Position numbers and translations under genes: made by a program. A stretch of DNA of 64,000 bases, from contig JAEZCO010000035.1 in NCBI GenBank assembly GCA_023433505.1, forward strand, positions 102,578 through 166,577, given 5' to 3'. This document shows, one piece after another, positions 26,362 to 34,564 of the stretch. This stretch comes from Bacillota bacterium (GTDB taxonomy: Bacteria; Bacillota; Clostridia; Acetivibrionales; DTU013). Positions within the stretch are counted from its first letter, which is position 1. The number at the start of each line of letters is the position of its first letter. The notes beneath the pieces are model-generated. The model searched no databases. It was not told where the DNA came from and saw only the letters and a program-made list of their open reading frames with translations.

Positions 26362-26493
26362 CTAATTCTTTAGCCAAGGCATTGAAAGCAATCCTTTTAG
26401 CCGGCAAATAAGAGTTAAAACATATTCCCATAATAATAAGGGTGTGATAAATTAAGAATAATTATTATGCAGTATTAATACGGGAGAAGCTTC

Positions 26494-27309
26494 ATGAAAA
26501 ACGGGTTCGAACTCAATGGTGCACAAAACACACAGATTTTACTAAATAAAAAGCTCTTCGTGCTGGATATGGACGGCACCTTTTATCTGGGCGACAGGCT
26601 TATACCGGGGTCTCTGGAGTTTATCCGGAAATTGGAGCAAACCGGTAAAGGATTTCTTTTTTTTACAAACAACTCATCCAAAGTAGCCTCCTTTTACAAG
26701 CAGAAGCTGGCAGCCATGGGGTGCCTCGTCAAGGAGGATACCATCGTGACGTCGGGAGATGTAACGATAAAACACCTGCAGGAAAAGCATCCGGGGAAAA
26801 AGGTATTTCTTCTTGGGACGGAGCTTCTCAGGAGCAGTTTTATAAAATCGGGCATAGAACTGGAGGAAAGCAAGCCGGACATTGTGGTTGTAGGATTTGA
26901 CACAACCCTGGCCTATGAAAGGGTTTCTCTTGCCTGCAGATACATAAGGGATGGAGCGGAATTCATCGCAACACATCCTGATTTGAATTGCCCGACGGAA
27001 GATGGCTTCATTCCGGATTGCGGAGCAATGTGCGCCCTTATAACGGCATCCACCGGGGTGAAACCTAAATATTTGGGGAAGCCTTATGCGGAAACCATTG
27101 ATATGATCCATAGAATCACCGGTATGAGGAATGAGGATATTGTTTTTATCGGCGACAGGTTGTATACTGATATTGCCATAGGGGTAAACAATGGAGTGAC
27201 AAGCGTCCTGGTGCTTTCCGGAGAGACGGCCCCGGAGGATCTCAAGCTTTCGGAAATTCAGCCGGATTTTGTTTTTTCATCCCTCAAAGATCTGGGTAAT
27301 ATTTTATAA
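26494..27309 (+). CDS. HAD-superfamily IIA phosphatase (NagD/AraL type)
   Basis: Cytoplasmic sugar- or aryl-phosphate phosphatase, 271 aa. HAD motif I LDMDGTFYLGD (~24-34), motif II FTNNSS (~57-62), the C2 cap, then GKPYAETIDMIH and motif IV IGDRLYTDIAIG. NagD in E. coli acts on nucleotide and sugar phosphates; the substrate here is undetermined. GGGAG lies upstream of the ATG. Next to tex but with its own promoter. Confidence 0.88.
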   Translation: MKNGFELNGAQNTQILLNKKLFVLDMDGTFYLGDRLIPGSLEFIRKLEQTGKGFLFFTNNSSKVASFYKQKLAAMGCLVKEDTIVTSGDVTIKHLQEKHPGKKVFLLGTELLRSSFIKSGIELEESKPDIVVVGFDTTLAYERVSLACRYIRDGAEFIATHPDLNCPTEDGFIPDCGAMCALITASTGVKPKYLGKPYAETIDMIHRITGMRNEDIVFIGDRLYTDIAIGVNNGVTSVLVLSGETAPEDLKLSEIQPDFVFSSLKDLGNIL

Positions 27310-27342
27310 TTTAATGAGACAATATAACAGCAGGAGGACAAT

Positions 27343-29496
27343 ATGGCGGATATTATTGCACAATTGATACAGGAATTCAGATTGAAGCCTTCTCAGGTGC
27401 AGAATACTGTAAAGCTGGTGGATGAAGGATGTACCATTCCGTTTATTGCACGGTATAGAAAAGAAATGACCGGCGAATTGAACGACCAGGTTTTGAGAGA
27501 ATTGTATGACAGGCTGGTATACCTTCGGAATTTGGAAGAAAAAAGGGAAGATGTAAGAAGGCTCATCGAAGAGCAGGGGAAAATGACCGATGAGATTTCC
27601 GCAGCTTTAAATAGAGCGGTGACGATACAGGAAATTGACGATATATACAGGCCTTTTCGGCCTAAAAGAAGGACCCGTGCGACAATTGCAAGGGAAAAGG
27701 GGCTGGAGCCTCTTGCCCGGATCGTTTTTGCCCAGGAAATAATGAGGGGCAGACTGGAAGATCTGGCCGCCCCGTTTATTAACGGGGAAAAAGCCGTTAA
27801 CAGTGTTGACGACGCCTTTAACGGCGCAATGGATATTATTGCTGAGGAGATTTCCGACAATGCGGAATTCAGGAAAAATCTCCGAGACATGTTTTTCAAG
27901 CATGGAACTCTGGTATCCAAGGCTCTGAAGGAGGAAGATTCGGTATATCGGATGTACTATGCTTTCAGGGAACCTCTTTCAAGAATCGCCAAGCACAGGG
28001 TCCTGGCCATCAACAGAGGTGAAAAGGAGGAATTCCTGCAGGTTACCCTGGAGGTGCCGGACGAATTGATGATAAGCTATCTCATCGCCCGCAATGTGAA
28101 ACGGCCTCCCGCAATTACTTCAGGCCTTGTGGAAAGAGCCGCGGAAGATTCCTTTAACCGGCTGATGGCCCCGTCCCTTGAGAACGAGGTCAGGAATGAC
28201 CTCACAGAGCTGGCCGGAGAGCAGGCAATGAAGGTGTTCGCCGAAAATTTGAGAAACCTTTTGCTGCAGCCTCCCGTAAAAGGAAGGGTTGTGCTGGGTT
28301 TGGACCCTGCCTACCGGACGGGATGCAAAATAGCGGTAGTGGACGATACGGGAAGGGTGCTGCTGACAACCGTAATTTACCCTACACCTCCCCAGAGTAA
28401 GGTGGAAGAGGCTGAAAGAGTGGTTAAGCAGCTTATAGACAAATTCAAGGTCGATATTATCTCCATAGGAAACGGTACGGCATCCAAGGAGTCGGAGATA
28501 TTTGTCGCTGCCCTGCTGAAAAAGGTAAGCAGGGAAGTCTATTACATGGTGGTAAGCGAGGCGGGGGCTTCGGTATATTCGGCATCAAAGCTTGGCGCAG
28601 AGGAGTTTCCTGAATTTGACGTTTCGCTCCGGAGTGCGGTATCCATTGCCCGAAGGCTGCAGGATCCCCTTGCGGAGCTGGTAAAAATAGATCCCAAGGC
28701 CATCGGCGTAGGTCAGTACCAGCACGACATGAACCAGAAAAGGCTTGGGGAAACTTTGGGCGGAGTTGTTGAAGATTGCGTGAACAGCGTCGGCGTGGAC
28801 ATCAATACTGCGTCATCCTCACTGCTTTCCTATATTTCAGGAATCAATGCCGGTGTTGCGAAAAACATCGTTGAATACAGGGAAGCCAATGGGCGCTTTA
28901 AAAGCAGGAGCGAGCTTAAAAAGGTCAAAAAGCTGGGAGACAAGGCCTTCGAGCAATGCGCCGGTTTCTTAAGGATACCGGACGGGAAGAATATACTGGA
29001 TAATACCTCGGTGCATCCCGAATCCTACGATGCGGCGGAAAAGCTGTTGAAGCTCATGGGATATTCCCTGGAGGATGTGAAAAACAAAAAGCTTGCCAAC
29101 CTCATGAAACAGATGGAGGCCAGGGGAATTGCGGAGGTCGCAGCCAGTGTGGGAGTGGGGATCCCCACCCTCAGAGATATCGTCAATGAACTTCTGAAGC
29201 CCGGCCGTGACCCCAGGGACGAGCTGCCCAAGCCCATTTTGCTTTCGGATGTATTGGGCATTGAGGACTTGAAACCGGGAATGCTACTTACCGGAACCGT
29301 GAGAAACGTGGCCGATTTCGGCGCTTTTGTGGATATCGGGGTACATCAGGATGGCTTGGTTCACATTTCCGAGCTTTGCGACAGGTATGTCAAAAATCCC
29401 ATGGAAGTAGTGGCAGTGGGCGATATCGTAAAAGTCCGGGTTTTGGACGTGGATGCAAAAAGAAAAAGGATAAGTCTCAGTATGAAGGGGACCTGA
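27343..29496 (+). CDS. tex: Tex family transcription accessory protein
   Basis: RNA-binding protein of 717 aa with the full Tex architecture: N-terminal helical region (IAQLIQEF), YqgF/RNase H-like domain (LGLDPAYRTGCKIAVVD near residue 325), helix-hairpin-helix region (DINTASSSLLSYISGI), and a C-terminal S1 domain (VRNVADFGAFVDIGVHQDGL, KRISLSMK). CAGGAGG precedes the ATG. Tex is linked to transcription and RNA turnover in many bacteria. The next gene overlaps its stop region. Confidence 0.95.
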   Translation: MADIIAQLIQEFRLKPSQVQNTVKLVDEGCTIPFIARYRKEMTGELNDQVLRELYDRLVYLRNLEEKREDVRRLIEEQGKMTDEISAALNRAVTIQEIDDIYRPFRPKRRTRATIAREKGLEPLARIVFAQEIMRGRLEDLAAPFINGEKAVNSVDDAFNGAMDIIAEEISDNAEFRKNLRDMFFKHGTLVSKALKEEDSVYRMYYAFREPLSRIAKHRVLAINRGEKEEFLQVTLEVPDELMISYLIARNVKRPPAITSGLVERAAEDSFNRLMAPSLENEVRNDLTELAGEQAMKVFAENLRNLLLQPPVKGRVVLGLDPAYRTGCKIAVVDDTGRVLLTTVIYPTPPQSKVEEAERVVKQLIDKFKVDIISIGNGTASKESEIFVAALLKKVSREVYYMVVSEAGASVYSASKLGAEEFPEFDVSLRSAVSIARRLQDPLAELVKIDPKAIGVGQYQHDMNQKRLGETLGGVVEDCVNSVGVDINTASSSLLSYISGINAGVAKNIVEYREANGRFKSRSELKKVKKLGDKAFEQCAGFLRIPDGKNILDNTSVHPESYDAAEKLLKLMGYSLEDVKNKKLANLMKQMEARGIAEVAASVGVGIPTLRDIVNELLKPGRDPRDELPKPILLSDVLGIEDLKPGMLLTGTVRNVADFGAFVDIGVHQDGLVHISELCDRYVKNPMEVVAVGDIVKVRVLDVDAKRKRISLSMKGT

Positions 29497-29499
29497 GTG

Positions 29500-30342
29500 A
29501 TGAATATATTGAAATTATCTGTACAAACTGCTTTAAAAAGGCCGGTGATCATTATTGTGCCGGCGGTTCTGGCATTGGTTTTTTCTATTCTGAACAGCTA
29601 TAATCCGCTGATTCCGGTTATCCTGGGCTTGTCCAGCGCAACGGGCGGTTCCTTTTTTGATGGAATCATATCCGCGCTGCAGCTTGTCCTGGACCCTGCC
29701 ATTATTCCCAGCATCGCAATCTTTTTAGCGGCTGCTTTGATCCTTGGATCACTTCTGGCAGGCTTGATATTCTCCGGTTATTTTCACATTGTAAGAAACA
29801 CCCTGGAAGGAATTGAGAAAGTAAAAGGCGATTTTACGGAAGGCATTAAACGCTATTTTCTCAGAATTTTTTTAATCACGCTGAGAGCGGCTTTTTTCGC
29901 AGGACTTGTTTTAGGCATAATGAGTATTGCGACGGTACCGGCAATCATTATTTCCAGGGCCGCGGCCACTACCAAACCCGAGCTTATGCTGGCTGCCGTA
30001 TTTGTCGATGTGCTCACCGCCGGTGTATTGTTTTTTGCCTATATGTTTTCAAAGGTATATCTGCTTTATTGGGTTCCGGCGGCTGTCAAAACGGATAAAA
30101 AGCCGTTCACATATGCGAAACAGCTTGTTGATGAGCATTTCTGGCGGGTAGTAGCCAGGTTTATCGTTTTTGACCTGGTCTTTGCCGTATTTCTTTTCCT
30201 TGTTATCGTTCTTTCCTCCGCATTGTTGAAAATGCTGTTGAGCTGGATTTTTATAACCGTCTTTGCCATTGTGCTGGTGATTTATGTTTTCAATTCATTT
30301 GCAGAAATTGTGATTTCCAATGGACAAAATAATGGGTCTTGA
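29500..30342 (+). CDS. integral membrane protein of unknown function
   Basis: The 280 aa protein has about five to six hydrophobic helices and no catalytic motif that I recognise. It begins MNILKLSVQTALKRPVIIIV, four bases after the Tex stop, with AAGGGG inside tex as ribosome site, so it is coupled to tex. The layout (short N-terminal amphipathic segment then paired helices with internal loops) resembles the glycerophosphoryl diester phosphodiesterase membrane-domain/DUF975-type proteins, but I cannot assign it. Its last 48 bp overlap sleB on the opposite strand. Confidence 0.7.
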   Translation: MNILKLSVQTALKRPVIIIVPAVLALVFSILNSYNPLIPVILGLSSATGGSFFDGIISALQLVLDPAIIPSIAIFLAAALILGSLLAGLIFSGYFHIVRNTLEGIEKVKGDFTEGIKRYFLRIFLITLRAAFFAGLVLGIMSIATVPAIIISRAAATTKPELMLAAVFVDVLTAGVLFFAYMFSKVYLLYWVPAAVKTDKKPFTYAKQLVDEHFWRVVARFIVFDLVFAVFLFLVIVLSSALLKMLLSWIFITVFAIVLVIYVFNSFAEIVISNGQNNGS

Positions 30343-31005
30343 CCATATCCAGGAGCTGGTGGCCGTAGCGGGATTATAATAATAAATGCAGCCGTAGGAA
30401 GGGTCCCAGCCGTTTAAGGCGTCTCTTGCCGCATTAATCGAACTTTGATCGGGCTCCAGGTTGATCTGTCCGTCGTCAACCGCATCAAAGGCTCCCGGTT
30501 GATAAATGACGCCGGCAATGGTTTTCGGGAAACGGGAATCCGCCGTTCGGTTCAATACGACTGCAGCGACGGCTACCTTTCCTAAATAAGGTTCTCCCCG
30601 GGCTTCTCCGTGAATAAGCCTTGCAAGCAGATTCACATCACTGTTACTTGAGCCGCCGCCACCTCCGCTTCCGCTTTTAGGAGCGGTCCCTGTGGGCAGA
30701 CCCAGTGCTGCCAGTGTTGCCGGGCCGGCAACGCCATCAACGGCAAGTCCGTTTTTTGCCTGAAACTTTTTCACTGCGGTAAAGGTTTGATAACCATAAT
30801 CTCCATCGACGATACCGTTATAATAGCCCCAGTTGTACAGTTTTGATTGAATATCAATCACTTCCTGCCCGGTGCTGCCATAGTTTGACAGCACTGCCCG
30901 GCTGTATCCCAATATATCCTGGATTTCTGCCTTGTATGATACAACAAGCATCATGGAAACCAATATAACTGTAGTTAGGATAAGTGCTGTATATCTTTTG
31001 TACAA
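30295..31005 (-). CDS. sleB: spore cortex-lytic enzyme SleB-type cell wall hydrolase
   Basis: The 236 aa protein has an N-terminal membrane/signal segment (~8-25), a PG_binding_1 domain (~45-100, DIQSKLYNWGYYNG), a Gly/Ser-rich linker, and a Hydrolase_2 (SleB) domain (~123-236) with HGEARGEP holding the catalytic Glu134. SleB is a lytic transglycosylase that breaks muramic-lactam-containing cortex during germination; its anhydro products are substrates for AnmK-type recycling. The start is TTG at 31005 with AAGGAG 7-8 nt upstream. Tail-to-tail overlap of 48 bp with the preceding membrane gene. Confidence 0.87.
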   Translation of the reverse strand: MYKRYTALILTTVILVSMMLVVSYKAEIQDILGYSRAVLSNYGSTGQEVIDIQSKLYNWGYYNGIVDGDYGYQTFTAVKKFQAKNGLAVDGVAGPATLAALGLPTGTAPKSGSGGGGGSSNSDVNLLARLIHGEARGEPYLGKVAVAAVVLNRTADSRFPKTIAGVIYQPGAFDAVDDGQINLEPDQSSINAARDALNGWDPSYGCIYYYNPATATSSWIWSRPIILSIGNHNFCK

Positions 31006-31118
31006 TGCAATACTCCTTCTTGCTTTTATTTGAGGTTATTTTTTGTAGTTGTGTCAAAATTATTCCTTGCCGGAGCAAGGAAAAAAGCATTAGGAAGAGT
31101 ATGCATTTTTGGTGAAAC

Positions 31119-31451
31119 CTAAAAAAGCAATATGTAAAACAAAATTACGAGAAGGAGATTATCTTCCATAGAATCTTCAAGCAGCAGAATTATCAGTCCG
31201 ATCAATATCAATTCTTCAATATGGATATGCTCTTTGATAAAGTCTACAACGGTTGATAATCCTGGAAGAAATCTTTTCTCGTCGGGGACGGCGGCATATT
31301 CCTGTTCATTGGGCAAGGGTATGTCAAGGTAATCCTTATGGTAGCCCTGGTTTGAATAGGGCGCAGGCGCAGCTCTACGCGGTGTTAAATTAAAGGGCAG
31401 CAGCGGAGGAAGAAATCTTTTTGTATTTTGGGGCGGTCTTCTGTAAGGCAT
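31119..31451 (-). CDS. small protein with hydrophobic C-terminal tail, 110 aa
   Basis: Pro/Arg-rich N-terminal half (MPYRRPPQNTKRFLPP) and a C-terminal run of aliphatic residues broken by acidic ones (IEELILIGLIILLLEDSMED). AGGGGG precedes the ATG. Tails of the type ILIALIILLLEDS are recurrent in small clostridial spore-related proteins. Function unknown; first of five minus-strand small genes in a row. Confidence 0.65.
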   Translation of the reverse strand: MPYRRPPQNTKRFLPPLLPFNLTPRRAAPAPYSNQGYHKDYLDIPLPNEQEYAAVPDEKRFLPGLSTVVDFIKEHIHIEELILIGLIILLLEDSMEDNLLLVILFYILLF

Positions 31452-31463
31452 TTCTCATACCCC

Positions 31464-31856
31464 CTATTTGTCTTGATTGTCTAAAAGCCTTGCAACACTT
31501 GACATTTGCAATAGCTGAATGCAATTGCCTATTTTTTTCTGCCGGCTGCTGTTCATAAAAGGTTTTATTGCATGCAGCAGATTGATCCGGGGGTCATTCC
31601 CCGCGCCTATACTGCCTGCCAGCTTTTTAACCCTGTTCAGCATGTCTGGGTCAATGCCGGCTTCGACCCGGACCGGCTTTTCTTCCTTCACAGGCTCGGG
31701 AGTTTCTTCCTCAACCGTGGCCGCGGGTGCTTCATCTTCCTTTTTATCAAGTGAACCTGCCAGCAGAGACAGGAGCCCTTTAACATTGTCCGGCATGGTC
31801 TCCTGACCGAGTAATTCAGCTATTTGCTGAATTTTTTTATTCATATCGTCACTCAT
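31464..31856 (-). CDS. hypothetical protein, 130 aa, acidic linker
   Basis: From ATG 31856 (GGAGG 8 nt upstream; the frame opens six codons earlier at 31874). The N-terminus is helical (MSDDMNKKIQQIAELLGQ), then there is an Ala/Glu/Pro-rich linker, then a helical C-terminal half ending in QMSSVARLLDNQDK. No membrane segment. Only 12 nt from the next small gene, so cotranscribed. Unknown function. Confidence 0.68.
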   Translation of the reverse strand: MSDDMNKKIQQIAELLGQETMPDNVKGLLSLLAGSLDKKEDEAPAATVEEETPEPVKEEKPVRVEAGIDPDMLNRVKKLAGSIGAGNDPRINLLHAIKPFMNSSRQKKIGNCIQLLQMSSVARLLDNQDK

Positions 31857-31980
31857 CGAGAATTCCTCCAGCATTCCATCATTAAAAATTTAGTTGCAAA
31901 AAAAATTCAGAACAATAAGTTTTTGTGCTTGAAGCTGCAAAAATCATAATTGTTCCTTATATTTAAAATATATTCATGAA

Positions 31981-32301
31981 TTATTTAATAATGTCTTTTA
32001 ATTTACTTATTATTTCATCCCCGTGCTCGCCGATAAGTTTTTTCAGATTATTCAGATCGGCATCGCTGACCTTTTGCTTGATTTCGTTTTTATTAATGTT
32101 CAACTCCTTTAGCTTTTCATCATCGAGCTCGTTCATTTTGGTCATAAGTTCATTTTTATCCATTTTTCCGATTTTCTTCGCCAGTTCTTCGTTATTTCCG
32201 TTCTTCAGCATATCCAGCGCAGTGTTGAGCTTCGCCTGAAGAACCTTTTCATCCATTTTTCCGAGAATGTCCGCCAGCTTTTTGTTAAATGCGTTTGACA
32301 T
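31981..32301 (-). CDS. hypothetical helical protein, 106 aa
   Basis: Lys/Asp/Glu-rich helical protein, opening MSNAFNKKLADILGKMDEK and ending KLKDIIK, with repeating LxxK/LxxM heptad-like patterns. GAAGGGACGG lies upstream of the ATG. No known domain seen. Part of the small-protein run. Confidence 0.62.
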   Translation of the reverse strand: MSNAFNKKLADILGKMDEKVLQAKLNTALDMLKNGNNEELAKKIGKMDKNELMTKMNELDDEKLKELNINKNEIKQKVSDADLNNLKKLIGEHGDEIISKLKDIIK

Positions 32302-32351
32302 AGAATCCGTCCCTTCATATTTATAAATTTTTATGTATGATAAAGAAATGT

Positions 32352-32588
32352 TTACACCTGTGTTGGAAGGTTATTGCCATCGCTTTTGCCCAGGGTGAAA
32401 AACAGGAAGACGATGATCAGCACCATCGGAATTCCATTGCCTGCAATCGCCTGGTTTTCAGAGATGTTTTCGTCCCGGCTTCCCGTAAAGAAGAAAAACA
32501 GGAAAACCAGTATGTACAAGAAGATTTCATCGATCTCTCCATCAAAAATACGAGAAATCCCATCAAGGATATTTCCGGGAAAACTCAT
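32352..32588 (-). CDS. small membrane protein, 78 aa
   Basis: Begins MSFPGNILDGISRIFDGEID, followed by two hydrophobic segments (LYILVFLFFFF and MVLIIVFLFF). GGAGG sits 8 nt before the ATG, a strong site that supports a real gene. Unknown function; possibly spore- or envelope-associated. Confidence 0.65.
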   Translation of the reverse strand: MSFPGNILDGISRIFDGEIDEIFLYILVFLFFFFTGSRDENISENQAIAGNGIPMVLIIVFLFFTLGKSDGNNLPTQV

Positions 32589-32789
32589 GGGGGATACCTC
32601 CGACTTGGTTTATGTCTTTATATTCTATGTTGAATGAAATTGTATTGTGACAATACTTTTAAGATAAAAATAAGAAGACAGGCGGAAGAAAGCCGGAGAA
32701 TCCGGCTTGGCGCCTTCAAGGGAACGTTTTCAAACGCAAAAGGAATATTGCGTTACGGATTACTGCCGGCTCAGAGGGTGTGTCCCCTC

Positions 32790-32978
32790 TCATCTATAGA
32801 ACAGCTCAAGGAATACAAGGATGAAGAATAACAGTGAGTCATCCCCTTTGCATGTATTTACTCCGCGCTTGCCGGTAGTAAATAATCCAAGTGCGCTGTT
32901 GTCATAGAATAAAAGTAAAAATATGAGGATAAAGAATAATAAGCTGCAATCACTGTCCCCGTTAATTCTCCTTGACAT
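32790..32978 (-). CDS. tiny membrane protein with internal duplication, 62 aa
   Basis: Contains two copies of one motif, CSLLFFILIFLLLFYD and DSLLFFILVFLELFYR, joined by a Gly/Lys linker. GGGAGG lies upstream of the ATG. The SLLFFIL-FL-LFY motif recurs in small clostridial proteins found near sporulation genes. First gene of the minus-strand small-protein run. Confidence 0.65.
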   Translation of the reverse strand: MSRRINGDSDCSLLFFILIFLLLFYDNSALGLFTTGKRGVNTCKGDDSLLFFILVFLELFYR

Positions 32979-33104
32979 GAAACCCGCCTCCCGACCTTAA
33001 GTTTCTTATTAACATAATATGAATCTTGCTTTTTTAATGTTACACTATTGCTTTAGCCAAAAATTTTGTTTGCCTGTAATTTTTAACAGTTTATTTGTAT
33101 GATA

Positions 33105-33134
33105 TTGAGAAAAAGTTGGTATAAAGTATATAAT
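33105..33134 (+). promoter_or_regulatory. sigma-A promoter of the flavoprotein-glutaredoxin pair
   Basis: TTGAGA (33105-33110), 18 bp spacer, TATAAT (33129-33134). Confidence 0.65.
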
Positions 33135-33217
33135 ATATATATCTTCACGTAGGGCATCGCATCGGAACGGTGTCAAATTGTTTTGCCGGGTGATTATGAA
33201 AAGGAGAATAGGTTTAT

Positions 33218-34090
33218 ATGTATGATGTAATAATAATCGGTAGAGGTCCGGCAGGGATATCTGCTTCGCTTTATACCGTCAGAGCGAATTTGAAAACCCT
33301 GATCATCGGAAAATATGACAGCAGGCTGTTGAAAGCCGATAAGGTGGACAACTATTTCGGTTTTTCCAATTCGGTGTCTGGAGAGCAGCTGCTTTGCGCC
33401 GGAGAACAACAGGCGCAGCGGCTTGGGGCTGAGATTGTGGAGGACGAGGTCATTGCTTTGGAAAAAGAGGATTTTTTCAAGGTGACGGCGTCAAAGCAGC
33501 AATACACGGCGAAAGCCTTGCTGTTTGCCACAGGTCAACCGCAGAAGAAGGTGAAAATAGAAAACCTGTCGGAGTTTGAAGGGAAAGGCGTCAGCTATTG
33601 CGCCACCTGCGACGGTTTTTTCTATAACAATCTGAAGGTGGGCGTCCTGGGCTTTAAGGATTATGCGGTGCATGAAGCCACAGACCTTCTGGCAAACACC
33701 CGGGATATTGTGATTTATACAAACGGAAAAGAACCGGAAATAAGCGAAGGCTTCAGAGGAACAGCAGAGCAGTTTGCCATCAACACCAAGCCGGTTGTAA
33801 AGATTGACGGAGGAGAATTCCTTCAGAGGATCCATTTCAAGGACGGTACCAGCGAAGAACTGGATGGATTGTTTGTGGCATATGACACAGCTTCCACATT
33901 GGATTTTGCGAGGAAGATGGGAATATTAGCCGATGGCAGTACCATCGTAGTGGACAGAAAACAGCAAACCAACCTGGAAGGCGTATTTGCAGCAGGCGAT
34001 TGCGCTGCGGAGCTAAAACAGATCTCCGTAGCGGTCGGGCAGGGCGCCATCGCGGGAAAGGCTATCGTCGAGTACGTGAGAAGCCTTTGA
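33218..34090 (+). CDS. thioredoxin-reductase-like flavoprotein, probably ferredoxin-dependent (FFTR type)
   Basis: FAD disulfide reductase of 290 aa. The FAD motif GRGPAG is at 8-13 and the redox pair CATC at 128-131, as in TrxB. In the second nucleotide-binding domain the usual GxGxxA is replaced by GFKDYA (145-150), and the HRRxxxR NADPH clamp is absent (IVIYTNGKEPE instead). This is the pattern of the pyridine-nucleotide-independent, ferredoxin-linked thioredoxin reductases described from Clostridium. GGAG precedes the ATG. A glutaredoxin-like gene follows. Confidence 0.82.
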   Translation: MYDVIIIGRGPAGISASLYTVRANLKTLIIGKYDSRLLKADKVDNYFGFSNSVSGEQLLCAGEQQAQRLGAEIVEDEVIALEKEDFFKVTASKQQYTAKALLFATGQPQKKVKIENLSEFEGKGVSYCATCDGFFYNNLKVGVLGFKDYAVHEATDLLANTRDIVIYTNGKEPEISEGFRGTAEQFAINTKPVVKIDGGEFLQRIHFKDGTSEELDGLFVAYDTASTLDFARKMGILADGSTIVVDRKQQTNLEGVFAAGDCAAELKQISVAVGQGAIAGKAIVEYVRSL

Positions 34091-34217
34091 TCGATGTGCC
34101 GTACCGGTACTGGATTTTGAGGGGTCGGTCTTGTGAGGGTAAATGGAATTTCTTCCGGCATTTAACCAGCGGAGTCGAGAAATTCCTGATTTTATTAATT
34201 TATAAGGAGATCGACCT

Positions 34218-34442
34218 ATGTCTGTAAGAGTTTATACCACACCATCCTGCCCTTATTGCGGCATGGCAAAAAGGTACCTTGAATCAAAGAATGTCAGCTA
34301 TGAAAGTATAGACGTCTCCGTTGACAGAAACGCTGCAGTGGAGATGGTCAGCAAGTCCGGACAGCGGGGAGTGCCGGTCATTGATTTTGACGGAACGATT
34401 ATCGTTGGCTTTGACAAGAGCCGCATCGACAGCATGCTTTAG
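34218..34442 (+). CDS. glutaredoxin-like protein (NrdH type)
   Basis: Thioredoxin-fold redox protein of 74 aa. Active site CPYC at 10-13 after VYTTPS, the cis-Pro motif GVPVIDFDG, and the GFD motif near the end. AAGGAG precedes the ATG. Paired with the flavoprotein reductase, suggesting an electron chain to protein disulfides. Confidence 0.9.
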   Translation: MSVRVYTTPSCPYCGMAKRYLESKNVSYESIDVSVDRNAAVEMVSKSGQRGVPVIDFDGTIIVGFDKSRIDSML

Positions 34443-34448
34443 CAAAGA

Positions 34449-34476
34449 GTGCCAGCCACCAATGGTGAGCTGGCAC
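34449..34476 (+). terminator. stem-loop after the glutaredoxin gene
   Basis: GTGCCAGC-CACC-AAT-GGTG-A-GCTGGCAC, 12 pairs with one bulge, just after the stop. No T-run follows, so termination would be weak. Confidence 0.45.
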
Positions 34477-34564
34477 GTGTGTCATTGCGTGCGAACGCAG
34501 TAGAGCCGCAAGCTATGCGCCAAGAAGCGCATTTGCTAAAGAAAATGCGTGCGAATAGCTCAGC

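Larger units (their letters stand above)
26073..26493. other. control region between crp and the HAD gene
   Basis: No credible gene: a 62-codon open frame at 26223 lacks a ribosome site and clear coding character. The region holds a rightward promoter, a hairpin at the start of the transcript and a perfect 14 bp palindrome, listed separately. Confidence 0.5.

Noticed and set aside
26344..26364. Palindrome AACAAACGTTTGTT considered as a LexA (SOS) box
   Set aside because: With the centre of symmetry fixed, the required GAAC-N4-GTTC bases do not align.
26223..26411. 62-codon open frame before the HAD gene
   Set aside because: No ribosome site, no recognisable protein features, and it overlaps a leader with regulatory structures.
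32715..32732. TTGAAAACGTTCCC (minus strand) as a CcpA catabolite-repression site
   Set aside because: One weak match, far from any sugar gene; similar sites were not found before the two sugar importers.
32634..32831. 65-codon plus-strand frame among the small minus-strand genes
   Set aside because: Weak start context and overlap with the better-supported 62-codon gene on the other strand.
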